Positions 33,880-43,541 are shown, counted from the stretch's first letter. The stretch is 64,000 bases of DNA from Microbacterium sp. BH-3-3-3 (GCF_007679045.1 NZ_VEFS01000002.1:186001-250000), one strand, 5' to 3'. Numbers and translations are program-made. Notes: a model not told the origin generated them from the letters alone.

Positions 33880-34734
33880 ATGACCTCGCTCACCGATCCG
33901 TTCGCGCTGGAGTTCGTCCAGCGGGCGATGCTCGGCGGCACGCTCGTGGCGATCCTGTGCGCCGTCGCCGGCACCTGGGTGGTCGTGCGGGGGATGGCGT
34001 TCCTCGGCGAGGCGCTCGCCCACGGGATGCTGCCCGGCGTGGCTCTGGCCACCGTTCTCGGACTGCCCGTGCTGGTGGGCGCCGCGGCGAGCGCCGTCGC
34101 CATGAGCCTCGGCATCGGCGCGCTGCGCAGGCGCGCGAAGCTCTCGTACGACACGAGCATCGGCTTGCTGTTCGTCGGCATGCTCGCTCTCGGCGTCATC
34201 GTCATCTCGCACGCCGGGAGCTTCGCGACGGATGCCACGGCGATCCTCTTCGGCGACATCCTGGCGATCGGCGTCGACGACCTCGTCGTGCTCGCGATCG
34301 CGGTTGCGGTGGGCGTGGGATCGGCGACCCTGGCCCACCGGTCGCTGGTCGCGCTCGCCGTCGACGAACGCGTCGCACGCGTGCTGGGCCTCGCACCGCG
34401 ACTCGCCCAGACCGTGCTGGTCGGCCTCGTCACCCTCGCCGTGGTCGCCTCGTACCAGGCGGTCGGGTCGCTGCTCGTGGTGGGACTGCTCGTCGCTCCC
34501 GCCGTTGCCGCGCGGCAGTGGACGACCCGCCTCGTATCGACCATGGTGCTCGCCGCGGCCATCGGCACGGCCGCCGTCGCCGTGGGCCTCGTCGTGTCGT
34601 GGCACGCGGCCACCGCCGCCGGCGCCACCATCGCCGCCACCGCGATCGTCGCCGCGGGGCTGTCGTGGGCCCTCCGCGGCGTCATCGTGGCAGTGCGCCG
34701 CCGCACGGCATCCCCTGTCCTTTCATCCGCCTGA
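33880..34734 (+). CDS. aztB: Zinc ABC transporter permease
   Basis: 284 residues, seven to eight hydrophobic helices in the ABC-3 (ZnuB/AztB) pattern: MAFLGEALAHGMLPGVAL, ILFGDILAIG, VASYQAVGSLLVVGLLVAPA. Plasma-membrane channel of the zinc importer. ATG 33880 lies eight bases after TACGGT, so leaderless or nearly so. It heads the operon with aztD-like, aztC and aztD. Confidence 0.9.
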   Translation: MTSLTDPFALEFVQRAMLGGTLVAILCAVAGTWVVVRGMAFLGEALAHGMLPGVALATVLGLPVLVGAAASAVAMSLGIGALRRRAKLSYDTSIGLLFVGMLALGVIVISHAGSFATDATAILFGDILAIGVDDLVVLAIAVAVGVGSATLAHRSLVALAVDERVARVLGLAPRLAQTVLVGLVTLAVVASYQAVGSLLVVGLLVAPAVAARQWTTRLVSTMVLAAAIGTAAVAVGLVVSWHAATAAGATIAATAIVAAGLSWALRGVIVAVRRRTASPVLSSA

Positions 34735-34748
34735 TCCGGAAAGCCCCC

Positions 34749-35957
34749 ATGCCCCACCTCTTCTCCCGACGCCTCACCGCCGTCGGCCTCTTCGGCGCGG
34801 TCACCCTGACCGGCTGCGCGGCCCCCGTCGACGGCCCCGCCGCCGAACCGGTCGACACGCACGGAGCGATCGCCGGCGCGTCCGAACTCGCCGAGCCCGC
34901 TCTCGGTCTGACCACCATCGACCCCGACGGACACGTGTCGCACCTCGACCTGCTCGACGAGACCACCGCCGAGCTCGGACGGGTGCGTGCGCCGGAGACG
35001 GTGCACTCCGACGGCCGCTACCTGTTCGCCGCGGATGCCGAAGGGCTCTCGATCGTCGACAGCGGAGTGTGGACGTGGGATCACGTCGACCACTTCCACT
35101 ACTACCGCGCGCCCGCTCGCGTGGTGGGCGAGGTCGCGGGGGAGGGGGTCGCCACGGTCGCGACCTCGAACTCCTCGACCACCGGCGGCACGGGTGTGTT
35201 CTTCCCCGGTTCCGGCGAGGCGGTGCTGCTCGACACCGAGGCGCTGTCGGCGGGTGAGATCGTCGAGCTGTTCCGTCTCGAGCGCGCGGCCGGAGCGGGC
35301 ATGGTCGTGCCGGCCGGGTCGTTCGCCGCGGTCGCCGCGGGTGACGAGGTGACTTTGCACGCCGCCGACGGCACGGAGATCGGGGCGACCGCTCCGTGCG
35401 TCGAGCCGAGCGGCACGATCACCACCCGAGTCGGAGCGGTGATCGGATGCCGCGACGGGGCGCTGCTGGTGACGGTCGCCGATGCCGTCCCCGTCGTCGA
35501 ACGCATCCCCTACCCCGCTGCCGCGACCGCGCCGCGCGCCAGCGCCTTCGCGAATCGCGAGGGCCGGCCGACGGTCGCCGCCGTCGCGGGCGAAGCGGGC
35601 GTGTGGATGCTCGACACCCGGGAGCGGTCGTGGACGCTCGTGCCGACCCCGGAGGCGGTCGTGCAGGCGACCGCGGTCGACGACAGGGCGCAGAACCTCC
35701 TCGCCCTCACCGCCGACGGGCGCGTGCTCGTGCTCGACGGTGCAACGGGGGAGCTGCGGGCGCAGACGCCGGCACTGGTGGGCGCGAGCCTCGCCGCGGG
35801 CGAGCCCGTGTCGCTCGTCGCCGACCAGCAGCGGGCCTACCTGAACGGACCCGCCGAGGGTCGCCTGTGGGAGATCGACTTCGCCGACGACGCACGCATC
35901 GCGCGGGAGTTCACGCCGTCGCGGACCCCGCTCTTCGTCGCCGAGACGGGGCGCTGA
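34749..35957 (+). CDS. AztD-like zinc metallochaperone lipoprotein, first copy
   Basis: 402 residues. Signal peptide with lipobox LTGC (Cys near residue 23), then repeated beta-propeller-like strands (RYLFAADAEGLSIVDSG, RVLVLDGATGELRA). A His-rich patch WDHVDHFHYY could bind zinc. It resembles the AztD chaperone encoded two genes later, but is clearly diverged and lacks its HHGVS segment at the same place. Extracytoplasmic, membrane-anchored. It hands, or stores, zinc for AztC by inference. It ends one base before aztC. Confidence 0.72.
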   Translation: MPHLFSRRLTAVGLFGAVTLTGCAAPVDGPAAEPVDTHGAIAGASELAEPALGLTTIDPDGHVSHLDLLDETTAELGRVRAPETVHSDGRYLFAADAEGLSIVDSGVWTWDHVDHFHYYRAPARVVGEVAGEGVATVATSNSSTTGGTGVFFPGSGEAVLLDTEALSAGEIVELFRLERAAGAGMVVPAGSFAAVAAGDEVTLHAADGTEIGATAPCVEPSGTITTRVGAVIGCRDGALLVTVADAVPVVERIPYPAAATAPRASAFANREGRPTVAAVAGEAGVWMLDTRERSWTLVPTPEAVVQATAVDDRAQNLLALTADGRVLVLDGATGELRAQTPALVGASLAAGEPVSLVADQQRAYLNGPAEGRLWEIDFADDARIAREFTPSRTPLFVAETGR

Positions 35958-35958
35958 G

Positions 35959-36858
35959 GTGCGCCGCTTCGCCGTCGCGGCCCTCTCCGCCGTCGCCCTG
36001 ATCCTCGCCGGATGCGCCGGGGGCACGGCATCCGACCGCCCTCTCGTCGTCGTGTCGACGAACATCCTCGGCGACGTCGTCTCGCAGCTGGTCGGCGACG
36101 ACATCGAGGTGCTGACCCTGATGCGCCCCGGGAGCGACCCGCATTCGTTCGAGATCTCCGCGGCCGAAGCGGCGCGGATGCGCTCGGCCGACCTGCTCGT
36201 GACCAACGGGCTCGGGCTCGAGGAGGGACTGCAGCAGCACCTCGACGCCGCTGCGGCCGCCGGAGTCGAGACGGTCGTGGCCGGGGATGCCGTACGCGTG
36301 CTGCCGTATACGTCGACGGATGCCGAAGGAGCCGACGACCCGCATTTCTGGACCGACCCCGCGCAGATGATCGCCGTCGTCGACCGGCTCACCCCGGCCC
36401 TCGAGAAGCTGGGCGACCCGGCCGTCACCGCGCGGTCCGCCGACTACCGCGCGCAGCTGGAGGCCCTGGATGCCGACATGACTGCGACGTTCGCGACGAT
36501 CCCGGCGGACAGACGCGCCCTCGTCACCAACCACCACGTGTTCGGCTACCTCGCCGAGCGCTTCGACTTCCGCCTCGTCGGAGCGGTGATCCCGGGAGGG
36601 ACGACCCTCGCCGCGCCCAGCGCGAGCGACCTCGCCGACCTCGTGGCGGCGATCGACGAGGCGGGCGTGCCGACGGTGTTCGCCGAGAGCTCCTCGCCCG
36701 ACCGCCTCATGCGGGCCCTCGCCGACGAGGCCGACCGCGACGTCGTCGTGACCGAGCTGTTCACCGAATCGCTGACCGACGCGAGCGGCGACGCCCCCGA
36801 CTACCTGACCATGATGCGCGTCAACACGGAGCGCATCGCCACCGGGCTCTCACCCTGA
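35959..36858 (+). CDS. aztC: Zinc-binding lipoprotein of the AztABC transporter
   Basis: 299 residues, cluster A-I (ZnuA-type) solute-binding protein. Lipobox LAGC near residue 19. Zinc ligand candidates: His in PGSDPHSFE, the His of DDPHFWTDP, the His pair in TNHHVFGYLAERF, and an acidic residue in VFAESSSPD. The His-rich loop of ZnuA is absent or short, as in AztC. GTG start one base after the upstream stop. Confidence 0.9.
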   Translation: MRRFAVAALSAVALILAGCAGGTASDRPLVVVSTNILGDVVSQLVGDDIEVLTLMRPGSDPHSFEISAAEAARMRSADLLVTNGLGLEEGLQQHLDAAAAAGVETVVAGDAVRVLPYTSTDAEGADDPHFWTDPAQMIAVVDRLTPALEKLGDPAVTARSADYRAQLEALDADMTATFATIPADRRALVTNHHVFGYLAERFDFRLVGAVIPGGTTLAAPSASDLADLVAAIDEAGVPTVFAESSSPDRLMRALADEADRDVVVTELFTESLTDASGDAPDYLTMMRVNTERIATGLSP

Positions 36859-36891
36859 CGAGACCCACCCCACCTGAAGAAAGAGACACGA

Positions 36892-38094
36892 ATGCGCAGC
36901 TTCTCCCTGCCCCGCGCGGGCCTGGTCGCCCTCGCGATCGGCGCGACCGTCACCCTGTCGGCGTGCGCCGGCGGAACCGGCCCCGGGTCGGCGGCCCCGG
37001 CGTCGAGCCCCGCGACCGACACCGCCACCCGCGTCGCCCTGTCGTACCCCGGCGGCATCCTGGTGCTCGACGGCGACACCCTCGAGACCGTCGCCGACCT
37101 CCCCTCGGAGGAATTCACCCGCCTGAACCCGGCCGGCGACGAACGGCACGTCATGGTCACCACGAGCGCGGGTTTCCAGGTGCTGGATGCCGGCACCTCG
37201 ACGACCGCCCCCGAGCTGACCGACCTGGTGTTCGAGGCGGCGAAGCCCGGCCACGTCGTCACCCACGGCGGAAAGACGGTGCTGTACGCCGACGGCACGA
37301 GCGACTCGACCATCTTCGACACCGATGCGCTCTTGGCATCCACCGACTCCCTCCCCGAAGTCGAGACCATCCCGGGCATCGAGGCGCACCACGGAGTGTC
37401 GATCGTTCTGACCGACGGCACCTTCCTCACCACCGTGGGCAACGCCGACGGCCGCAACGGCGTGGTGGCGAAGGACGCCTCCGGTGCCCCCATCGCCGAG
37501 AGCAGCGACTGCCCCGGCGTGCACGGCGAGGGCACCGCGAAGGACGAGGTCGTTGTGTTCGGCTGCGAGAACGGCGCCCTCGTCTACGACGGCGGCACCT
37601 TCACGAAGCTCACCGCCCCCGACCAGCCCTACGGCCGCATGGGCAATGCGTACGTGAGCGAGAACAGTGCGCTCATCGTCGGCGACTACAAGGACGACCG
37701 CGACGCCGAGGGCTACCTGCTGCACCGCCTCGCGCTGATCGACACCGCGGCGAAGACCCAGCGCGTGGTCGACATGCCCGCGGGGGCGGAGTACACCTTC
37801 CGCGACGTGGCCCGGGGTCCCGGTGATCTCGCCTACGTCCTGGCATCCGACGGGGCGATCCACGTGCTCGACCCCGCGACGGGGGAGTTCACCGACGCGT
37901 TCCCCGTGATCGATCCGTGGGAGGGCCCGGTCGAATGGCAGGACGCCCACCCCGCGATCAAGGTCTCGGGTGACCTCGCCTACGTGACCGAGCCGGCGAA
38001 GAACGCCGTACACGCGGTCGACCTCACCACCGGCGAGATCGTGAAGAGCGCGACGCTCGAGCAGACGCCGAACGAGATCGCGCTGACGAAGTAA
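36892..38094 (+). CDS. aztD: Zinc metallochaperone AztD
   Basis: 400 residues. Lipoprotein signal with LSAC lipobox near residue 22; then a beta-propeller of seven-type repeats with His-containing segments HHGVSIV, DCPGVHGEGTAKDE and WQDAHPAIKV that fit the zinc-binding sites of AztD. AztD delivers zinc to AztC outside the membrane. An AAGAAAGAG site precedes ATG 36892. It ends 8 bases before the converging LysR gene. Confidence 0.85.
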   Translation: MRSFSLPRAGLVALAIGATVTLSACAGGTGPGSAAPASSPATDTATRVALSYPGGILVLDGDTLETVADLPSEEFTRLNPAGDERHVMVTTSAGFQVLDAGTSTTAPELTDLVFEAAKPGHVVTHGGKTVLYADGTSDSTIFDTDALLASTDSLPEVETIPGIEAHHGVSIVLTDGTFLTTVGNADGRNGVVAKDASGAPIAESSDCPGVHGEGTAKDEVVVFGCENGALVYDGGTFTKLTAPDQPYGRMGNAYVSENSALIVGDYKDDRDAEGYLLHRLALIDTAAKTQRVVDMPAGAEYTFRDVARGPGDLAYVLASDGAIHVLDPATGEFTDAFPVIDPWEGPVEWQDAHPAIKVSGDLAYVTEPAKNAVHAVDLTTGEIVKSATLEQTPNEIALTK

Positions 38095-38102
38095 CCGCGC
38101 CC

Positions 38103-38990
38103 CTACCGGCCGCCCCGGTCGTACGCCACCTGCAGTGCCGCGCGCACCGCGCGTACGCCGGGGCGGTCGGCGGTTCCGCGGCGCACGGCCGTGAACACCT
38201 CGCGCCGCGGCTGGCCGGGAAGACCCACGAGCCGCACGGGCGGGGCCTCGCCCGCGAAGACGAGGTCGGGGATCATCCCCACGGCATGACCGGATGCCAC
38301 GAGCCGGGCGTGAGCGGTGAGGTCGGCCATCTCGAACCGCACGTCGGGCTCGAACCCGGCGGCCCGGCATTGCTGCGTGGCCCACTGTCGGGCGGCGGTT
38401 CCCACCGGTTCCATGACCCACGCGCGCTCGCGAAGGTCTTCGAGGTGCTGCGCGGGGTCGTCGTGCGCGACGGCGAGGCGGATGGCGTCGCGCCCCAGGA
38501 GTCCGCGTTCGAGGCCTTCGCGGTGCTCACGCGTGTGCCCGGGGTACTGCTCGGCGACGGCGAGGTCGAAGCCGCGCGCCGCGACCTCGAACAGGCCCTC
38601 CTCGGGGGCGAGCTCGGCGACCTCGACGCGCAGCTGCGGCTCGCTCTCGGCGAGGGCGTCGAGGGCCCGGGGGAGAAGGCCGTGCGCGGCGGACTGCATC
38701 ACGGCCAGGCGCACCGGGGCGAGGGAGGGCCGCATGCGCTCGAGCTCGGCGCGCGCGGCCTCGTCGGCGGCGAGCATGCGCGCGGCGTGGGCGGCGAGGG
38801 CGGCGCCCTGCGCGGTGAGGCGCACGCGGCGCCCGTCGGGCTCGAGCAGGGGGACGCCAGCCTCTTTCTCGAGCAGTGCGAGCTGCTGCGAGATGGTCGA
38901 CGGGCTGTAGGCGAGCGCCTCCGCGACGGCGGCGAGGGTGCCCCGCACCGACAGCTCGTGCAGCAGGCGCAGACGGCGCAGATCGAACAT
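38103..38990 (-). CDS. LysR-family transcriptional regulator
   Basis: 295 residues. N-terminal winged HTH (residues 1-60: LRLLHELSVRGTLAAVAEAL, SPSTISQQLALLEKEAG) and a C-terminal effector domain. Divergent from putA with 99 bases between, so it probably controls proline use; the true effector is unknown. Upstream TACTGT and AAGGGA suggest a normal leadered transcript. Confidence 0.88.
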   Translation of the reverse strand: MFDLRRLRLLHELSVRGTLAAVAEALAYSPSTISQQLALLEKEAGVPLLEPDGRRVRLTAQGAALAAHAARMLAADEAARAELERMRPSLAPVRLAVMQSAAHGLLPRALDALAESEPQLRVEVAELAPEEGLFEVAARGFDLAVAEQYPGHTREHREGLERGLLGRDAIRLAVAHDDPAQHLEDLRERAWVMEPVGTAARQWATQQCRAAGFEPDVRFEMADLTAHARLVASGHAVGMIPDLVFAGEAPPVRLVGLPGQPRREVFTAVRRGTADRPGVRAVRAALQVAYDRGGR

Positions 38991-39089
38991 GGCATCCCTT
39001 CGACTTCATCGAACAGTATGCGTCAGGAATCATCGCTTTTCTCGAACGGACGCGAGCCCCATGCTGAGAGCATCCGAGGAAGGATCGCC

Positions 39090-42000
39090 ATGTCGCTCAC
39101 CGATGTCCCCGACACCACGTCCGGCACCACCCCCGCCGCGCTCGTCTCTCCGCACGAGCTCGCCGACGAGGCGATCGCCCTCGTGCGCCGCTGGCTCGCC
39201 GAGAGCCGCGACGAGCCCGTCGACGCCGCCGCCCAGCGACTCGCGGGAGTCCTCCGCGACCCGCACGGCCTCGACTTCACCGTCGGCTTCGTCGACGGCG
39301 TCGTGCGCCCCGAAGACGTGCGCGTCGCCGCGCGCAACCTCGCCGCGCTCACCCCGCTCATCCCGGGCTTCCTGCCGCTGCACCTCAAGGCCGCGATCCG
39401 CCTCGGCGCCTTCGCCGCCCCGATCCTGCCGCAGGTCGTCGTGCCCGCCGCCCGCACGGCGCTGCGCTCGATGGTGCGCCACCTCATCGTCGACGCCACC
39501 GACCGCAAGCTCGGCGAGGCCATCACCTCGATCCGGGGCCGGGGCGACGGCATCCGTCTCAACGTGAACCTGCTCGGCGAGGCGATCCTCGGCAAGAAAG
39601 AGGCCGCGCGCCGCCTGGCCGGCACCCGCAAGCTCCTCTCGCGCGACGACGTCGACTACGTCTCGATCAAGGTGTCGTCCACCGTCGCCCCGCACACGCC
39701 GTGGGCCTTCGACGCCGCCGTCGCCGACGCGGTCGCCGCTCTCCGCCCCCTGTACCGCGTGGCGAAGGAGACGGGGACCTTCCTCAACCTCGACATGGAG
39801 GAGTTCAAAGACCTCGACCTCACCCTCGCCGTCTTCGAGACGCTGCTGTCGGAGCCCGAGTTCCACGGCGTCGAGGCCGGCATCGTGCTGCAGGCCTACC
39901 TGCCCGACGCGCTCGCCGCGATGATCCGCCTGCAGGAGTGGACCGCCGCGCGCGTGGCATCCGGGGGAGCCCACATCAAGGTGCGCGTGGTCAAGGGCGC
40001 GAACCTGCCGATGGAGCGGGTGGATGCCGATGTGCACGACTGGCCGCTTGCCACCTGGCCCTCGAAGCAGGCCACCGACGCCTCGTACAAGGCCGTGCTC
40101 GACTACGCGCTGCGCCCCGAGCACACGAAGCACGTGCGCATCGGCGTCGCCGGGCACAACCTCTTCGACGTCGCCCTCGCCTGGCTACTCGCCGAGCGCC
40201 GCGGGGTGACCGGCGGCATCGACGTCGAGATGCTCCTCGGCATGGCGACCGCGCAGCAGGCCGTCGTGCGTCGCACGGTCGGCTCGATCCTGCTCTACAC
40301 CCCCGTGGTGCACCCGCAGGAGTTCGACGTCGCGATCGCCTACCTGATCCGCCGCCTCGAAGAGGGCGCGTCGAGCGAGAACTTCATGTCGGCGGTGTTC
40401 GACCTCGACACCCACGAGGCGCTGTTCGCGCGCGAGCGCGACCGCTTCCTCGCTTCGCTCGCCGACATGCCCGGGGGCGTGCCCGCCTCGAACCGCGTGC
40501 AGGACCGGTCGGCCGAGGCCGCCTCCGCCCCCACGCACGGCTTCCGCAACACCCCCGACTCCGACCCGGCGATCGAGGCCAACCGTGACTGGTCGCGGGC
40601 GATCGTCGCTCGCATGGAGGAGTCGACCCTCGGCGCGCAGACCATCGCCGACCACACGATCACCGACGAGGCCGCGCTGAACGCGCTGATCGAGGACGCC
40701 GCGACAGCCGCCGCGGGCTGGCGCGAGCTCGGAGCCGCCACGCGCGCCGAGATCCTGCACCGCGCGGGCGACGCCCTCGAGAAGCACCGCGCCGACCTGC
40801 TCGAGGTCATGGGCGCCGAGTGCGGCAAGGTCATCGAGCAGAGCGACCCCGAGGTGTCGGAGGCGATCGACTTCGCCCACTACTACGCCGAGCAGGCGCG
40901 CACGCTCGAGACCGTCGACGGCGCGACCTTCACCCCGGTCGGCGTCACCGTCGTCACCCCGCCGTGGAACTTCCCCGTCGCGATCCCCGCGGGCTCGACC
41001 CTCGCCGCCCTCGCCGCAGGCTCGGCCGTGGTCATCAAGCCCGCGGGCCTGGCCGAGCGCTCGGGCGCCGTCATGGTGGAGGCGCTGTGGGAGGCCGGCG
41101 TCCCGCGCGAGGTGCTGAAGCTCGTGCAGGTGTCGGAGAACGACCTCGGTCGCCAGCTGCTCACCCACCCCGCCGTCGAGCGCGTCGTGCTCACCGGGGC
41201 GTACGAGACGGCCGAGCTGTTCCGCTCCTTCCGCCCCGACCTGCCGCTGCTGGCCGAGACGAGCGGCAAGAACGCCGTGATCGTCACCCCGAGCGCCGAC
41301 CTCGACCTCGCGGCGAAGGACGTCGCGATGTCGGCCTTCGGCCACGCCGGACAGAAGTGCTCCGCGGCATCCCTCGTCGTGCTCGTCGGATCTGTGGCGC
41401 GCTCGCGCCGCTTCCGCGACCAGCTCGTCGACGCCGTCACCTCCCTCGAGGTCGGCCTGCCGTGGGACGAGGCCTCCCGCATCGGACCCCTCATCGAGCC
41501 CGCGAACGGCAAGCTGCTGAAGGCCCTCACGAGCCTCGAGCCCGGCCAACGCTGGGTAGTCGAGCCGCGCAAGCTCGACGACGAGGGGTCGCTGTGGCGC
41601 CCCGGCATTCGTGAGGGGGTGCAGCCCGGCAGCGAGTTCCACCGCACCGAGTACTTCGGGCCCGTGCTCGGCATCATGACCGCCGAGACGCTCGACGAGG
41701 CGATCGAGATCGTCAACGCGATCGAATACGGCCTCACCTCGGGTCTGCACGCGCTGGACGAGGCCGAGATCCAGCAGTGGCTCTCGCGCATCGAGGCGGG
41801 CAACGTCTACGTCAACCGCGGCACCACCGGCGCGATCGTGCAGCGTCAGCCGTTCGGCGGATGGAAGAAGTCGGCCGTCGGCGCGGGCACCAAGGCCGGC
41901 GGACCGCACTACCTCTACGGGTTCGGAACGTGGGCGGATGCCGAGACCTCGGCGCCCCGCACGCCCGACGCCCTCGCCGCCCCGGCGCTGGCCGCCGTGC

Positions 42001-42545
42001 CCGCGGCCGACCGCGAGTGGGTGGCATCCGCCCTCTCGAGCGACGCCGCCGCCTGGGCCGAAGAGTTCTCGCTGGCCCGCGACGTGACCGGCCTGGAGTC
42101 GGAGCAGAACGTGCTGCGCTACGCCGCGGTGCCCGTGACCGTGCGCCTCGAAGACGCCTCGGAGGCCGCGCTGGTGCGCGTGGTCGCGGCGGGCGTCCGC
42201 GCCCGCTCGACGGTGACGGTCAGCTCGGCGCGCGAGCTCTCACCCGCCGTGCGCGCGTGGCTCGAGGGCGTGGGCGTTCGGGCCTCGGTCGAGGACGCCG
42301 CCGACTGGGGCCGCCGCGCCGCACGTCTGGCCCGCACCGGCGGCCGTATCCGTCTGCTCGGCGGATCGCCCGTGGTGGTGGCCGAGGCGACGAACGGCTC
42401 GCCGTCGGTGGCCGTGTACGCCGGCGAGGTCACCCGCGCCGGGCACGTCGAACTGCTGCCGTTCCTGCGCGAGCAGGCCGTGTCGATCACGGCGCACCGC
42501 TTCGGCACGCCGCGCCGTTACGAGGTGCCGCCGCTGGTCGGCTGA
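39090..42545 (+). CDS. putA: Bifunctional proline dehydrogenase / L-glutamate gamma-semialdehyde dehydrogenase
   Basis: 1151 residues. Residues about 1-470 are the FAD-dependent proline dehydrogenase (YVSIKVSSTVAPH, NLDMEEFKDLDLT, RVVKGANLPMER, ASSENFMSAVFDL). Residues about 490-1000 are the NAD aldehyde dehydrogenase with TPPWNFPVAIPAG, catalytic Glu in LAETSGKNAVIV and catalytic Cys near residue 757 in GHAGQKCSAAS. A 150-residue C-terminal piece follows. It oxidises proline to glutamate. No N-terminal ribbon-helix-helix DNA-binding domain, so it is not its own repressor. GAGGAAGGA precedes ATG 39090; a much longer upstream frame is rejected as it runs antisense to the LysR gene. Confidence 0.95.
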   Translation: MSLTDVPDTTSGTTPAALVSPHELADEAIALVRRWLAESRDEPVDAAAQRLAGVLRDPHGLDFTVGFVDGVVRPEDVRVAARNLAALTPLIPGFLPLHLKAAIRLGAFAAPILPQVVVPAARTALRSMVRHLIVDATDRKLGEAITSIRGRGDGIRLNVNLLGEAILGKKEAARRLAGTRKLLSRDDVDYVSIKVSSTVAPHTPWAFDAAVADAVAALRPLYRVAKETGTFLNLDMEEFKDLDLTLAVFETLLSEPEFHGVEAGIVLQAYLPDALAAMIRLQEWTAARVASGGAHIKVRVVKGANLPMERVDADVHDWPLATWPSKQATDASYKAVLDYALRPEHTKHVRIGVAGHNLFDVALAWLLAERRGVTGGIDVEMLLGMATAQQAVVRRTVGSILLYTPVVHPQEFDVAIAYLIRRLEEGASSENFMSAVFDLDTHEALFARERDRFLASLADMPGGVPASNRVQDRSAEAASAPTHGFRNTPDSDPAIEANRDWSRAIVARMEESTLGAQTIADHTITDEAALNALIEDAATAAAGWRELGAATRAEILHRAGDALEKHRADLLEVMGAECGKVIEQSDPEVSEAIDFAHYYAEQARTLETVDGATFTPVGVTVVTPPWNFPVAIPAGSTLAALAAGSAVVIKPAGLAERSGAVMVEALWEAGVPREVLKLVQVSENDLGRQLLTHPAVERVVLTGAYETAELFRSFRPDLPLLAETSGKNAVIVTPSADLDLAAKDVAMSAFGHAGQKCSAASLVVLVGSVARSRRFRDQLVDAVTSLEVGLPWDEASRIGPLIEPANGKLLKALTSLEPGQRWVVEPRKLDDEGSLWRPGIREGVQPGSEFHRTEYFGPVLGIMTAETLDEAIEIVNAIEYGLTSGLHALDEAEIQQWLSRIEAGNVYVNRGTTGAIVQRQPFGGWKKSAVGAGTKAGGPHYLYGFGTWADAETSAPRTPDALAAPALAAVPAADREWVASALSSDAAAWAEEFSLARDVTGLESEQNVLRYAAVPVTVRLEDASEAALVRVVAAGVRARSTVTVSSARELSPAVRAWLEGVGVRASVEDAADWGRRAARLARTGGRIRLLGGSPVVVAEATNGSPSVAVYAGEVTRAGHVELLPFLREQAVSITAHRFGTPRRYEVPPLVG

Positions 42546-42554
42546 CGACCTCGG

Positions 42555-42590
42555 CGGACGGGGCTGCACCTTCGGGGGCGGCCCCGTCCG
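42555..42590 (+). terminator. Hairpin terminator after putA
   Basis: 10-bp stem CGGACGGGGC (42555-42564) and GCCCCGTCCG (42581-42590), followed by TCGTTT. It starts nine bases after the putA stop. Confidence 0.75.
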
Positions 42591-42620
42591 TCGTTTCCGT
42601 GGCGGACCGGTGCCGGACTG

Positions 42621-42851
42621 CCGTCGTGCGGATGCCGCGGGCGACACGCCGGCCCAGGGCGCGGGGCCGCGGCGCGTCGGGGCTGGCGTCCGCACGACGG
42701 TCGTCCCCGACGGGTGGGGCCTTTTCGACTGGAGTCGTCGGGGACGTGTCGTCGTCCCCTGCACGGGACCGCCGTCGTGCGGATGCCGCGGGCGACACGC
42801 CGCCCCAGGGCGCGGGGCCGCGGCGTGTCGGGCCCCGCATCCGCAGGACGG
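42621..42851. repeat. Two related hairpin elements plus a middle hairpin
   Basis: An approximately 80-base unit occurs twice, at 42621-42700 and 42772-42851, with about 10 differences. Each unit is bounded by inverted ends: CCGTCGTGCGGA with TCCGCACGACGG in copy 1 (perfect 12 bp), CCGTCGTGCGGATGC with GCATCCGCAGGACGG in copy 2 (one mismatch in 15). Between them CGTCCCCGAC (42702-42711) pairs with GTCGGGGACG (42737-42746). The block fills the space between converging putA and the PNPOx gene. The 321-base gap holds no credible gene. Confidence 0.85.
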
Positions 42852-42866
42852 CGGAGCCCGAGGGGC

Positions 42867-43541
42867 TCAGGCCGTGCCCGAGGCCGCGACGCGGCGCGCG
42901 GCCCGGCGGACCGACTCCGGCACCGGCGTGCCCGCCACCGTCTGCGGTGAGGTGACGGGGTCGCCGGCGACGACCCGCAGCGGCAGCATCCCGGCCCACA
43001 CGGAGCGATCCTCGCCGTCGTCGTCGACCTCGACGAGCGAGCCCGCGTTGTCTTTCACGCTCGCCTCGGCCAGCGGGATGCGCAGCACCAGGGTCGCGGC
43101 GATCTCGCGCGCGGTCATGGGTCGCACGTCTTCGCTGCGCCCCGGCATGAGGTGTTCCGACAGGGTGAGCAGGGCCGCCTCCTTCTCTTCGGGAGGGACG
43201 ACGGATGCCACGGCGTGCACCACCGCACAGCGATAGCGCATCGAGCTGTCGAACAGGGAGCGGGCGTACTTCAGGCCCATCAGGTGCGTGATCGTCAGGC
43301 TCACCGGGGCTCCCGCGGCGATGCGGCGGAAGAAGTCGCTGCCGGTCGAGCCGTGCACGAGGAGGTCGTCGCCGTCGCGACCGATGCCCACCGGAAGGGC
43401 GACCGGGCGGTCGTCGCGGACGATCGCGAGGGTGGCGTACAGGGCCGTGTCGACCACGTCGTACAGGGCCGCGCGGTCGGTGCGCTGGTGGTGGGCCCCA
43501 CGGCGGACGCGCGTCAGGGTGGTGAGCGGGAGATCGGTCAT
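42867..43541 (-). CDS. Pyridoxamine 5'-phosphate oxidase-fold protein
   Basis: 224 residues with a split-barrel flavin-binding fold: RADDYDVVDTALYATLAIV-like start (LYDVVDTALYATLAIVRDD), LLVHGSTGSDFFRRIAAGAPVSLTITHL and a C-terminal half rich in acidic residues. Family members bind FMN or F420; the substrate is unknown. ATG 43541 has GGGGA just upstream. It is divergent from the MocR regulator with 81 bases between, and such pairs are common. Confidence 0.82.
   Translation of the reverse strand: MTDLPLTTLTRVRRGAHHQRTDRAALYDVVDTALYATLAIVRDDRPVALPVGIGRDGDDLLVHGSTGSDFFRRIAAGAPVSLTITHLMGLKYARSLFDSSMRYRCAVVHAVASVVPPEEKEAALLTLSEHLMPGRSEDVRPMTAREIAATLVLRIPLAEASVKDNAGSLVEVDDDGEDRSVWAGMLPLRVVAGDPVTSPQTVAGTPVPESVRRAARRVAASGTA

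Noticed and set aside
38286-39089. N-terminal extension of putA by about 270 codons
   Set aside because: The frame continues upstream but runs antisense through the LysR gene; the ribosome site and family N-terminus fit ATG 39090.
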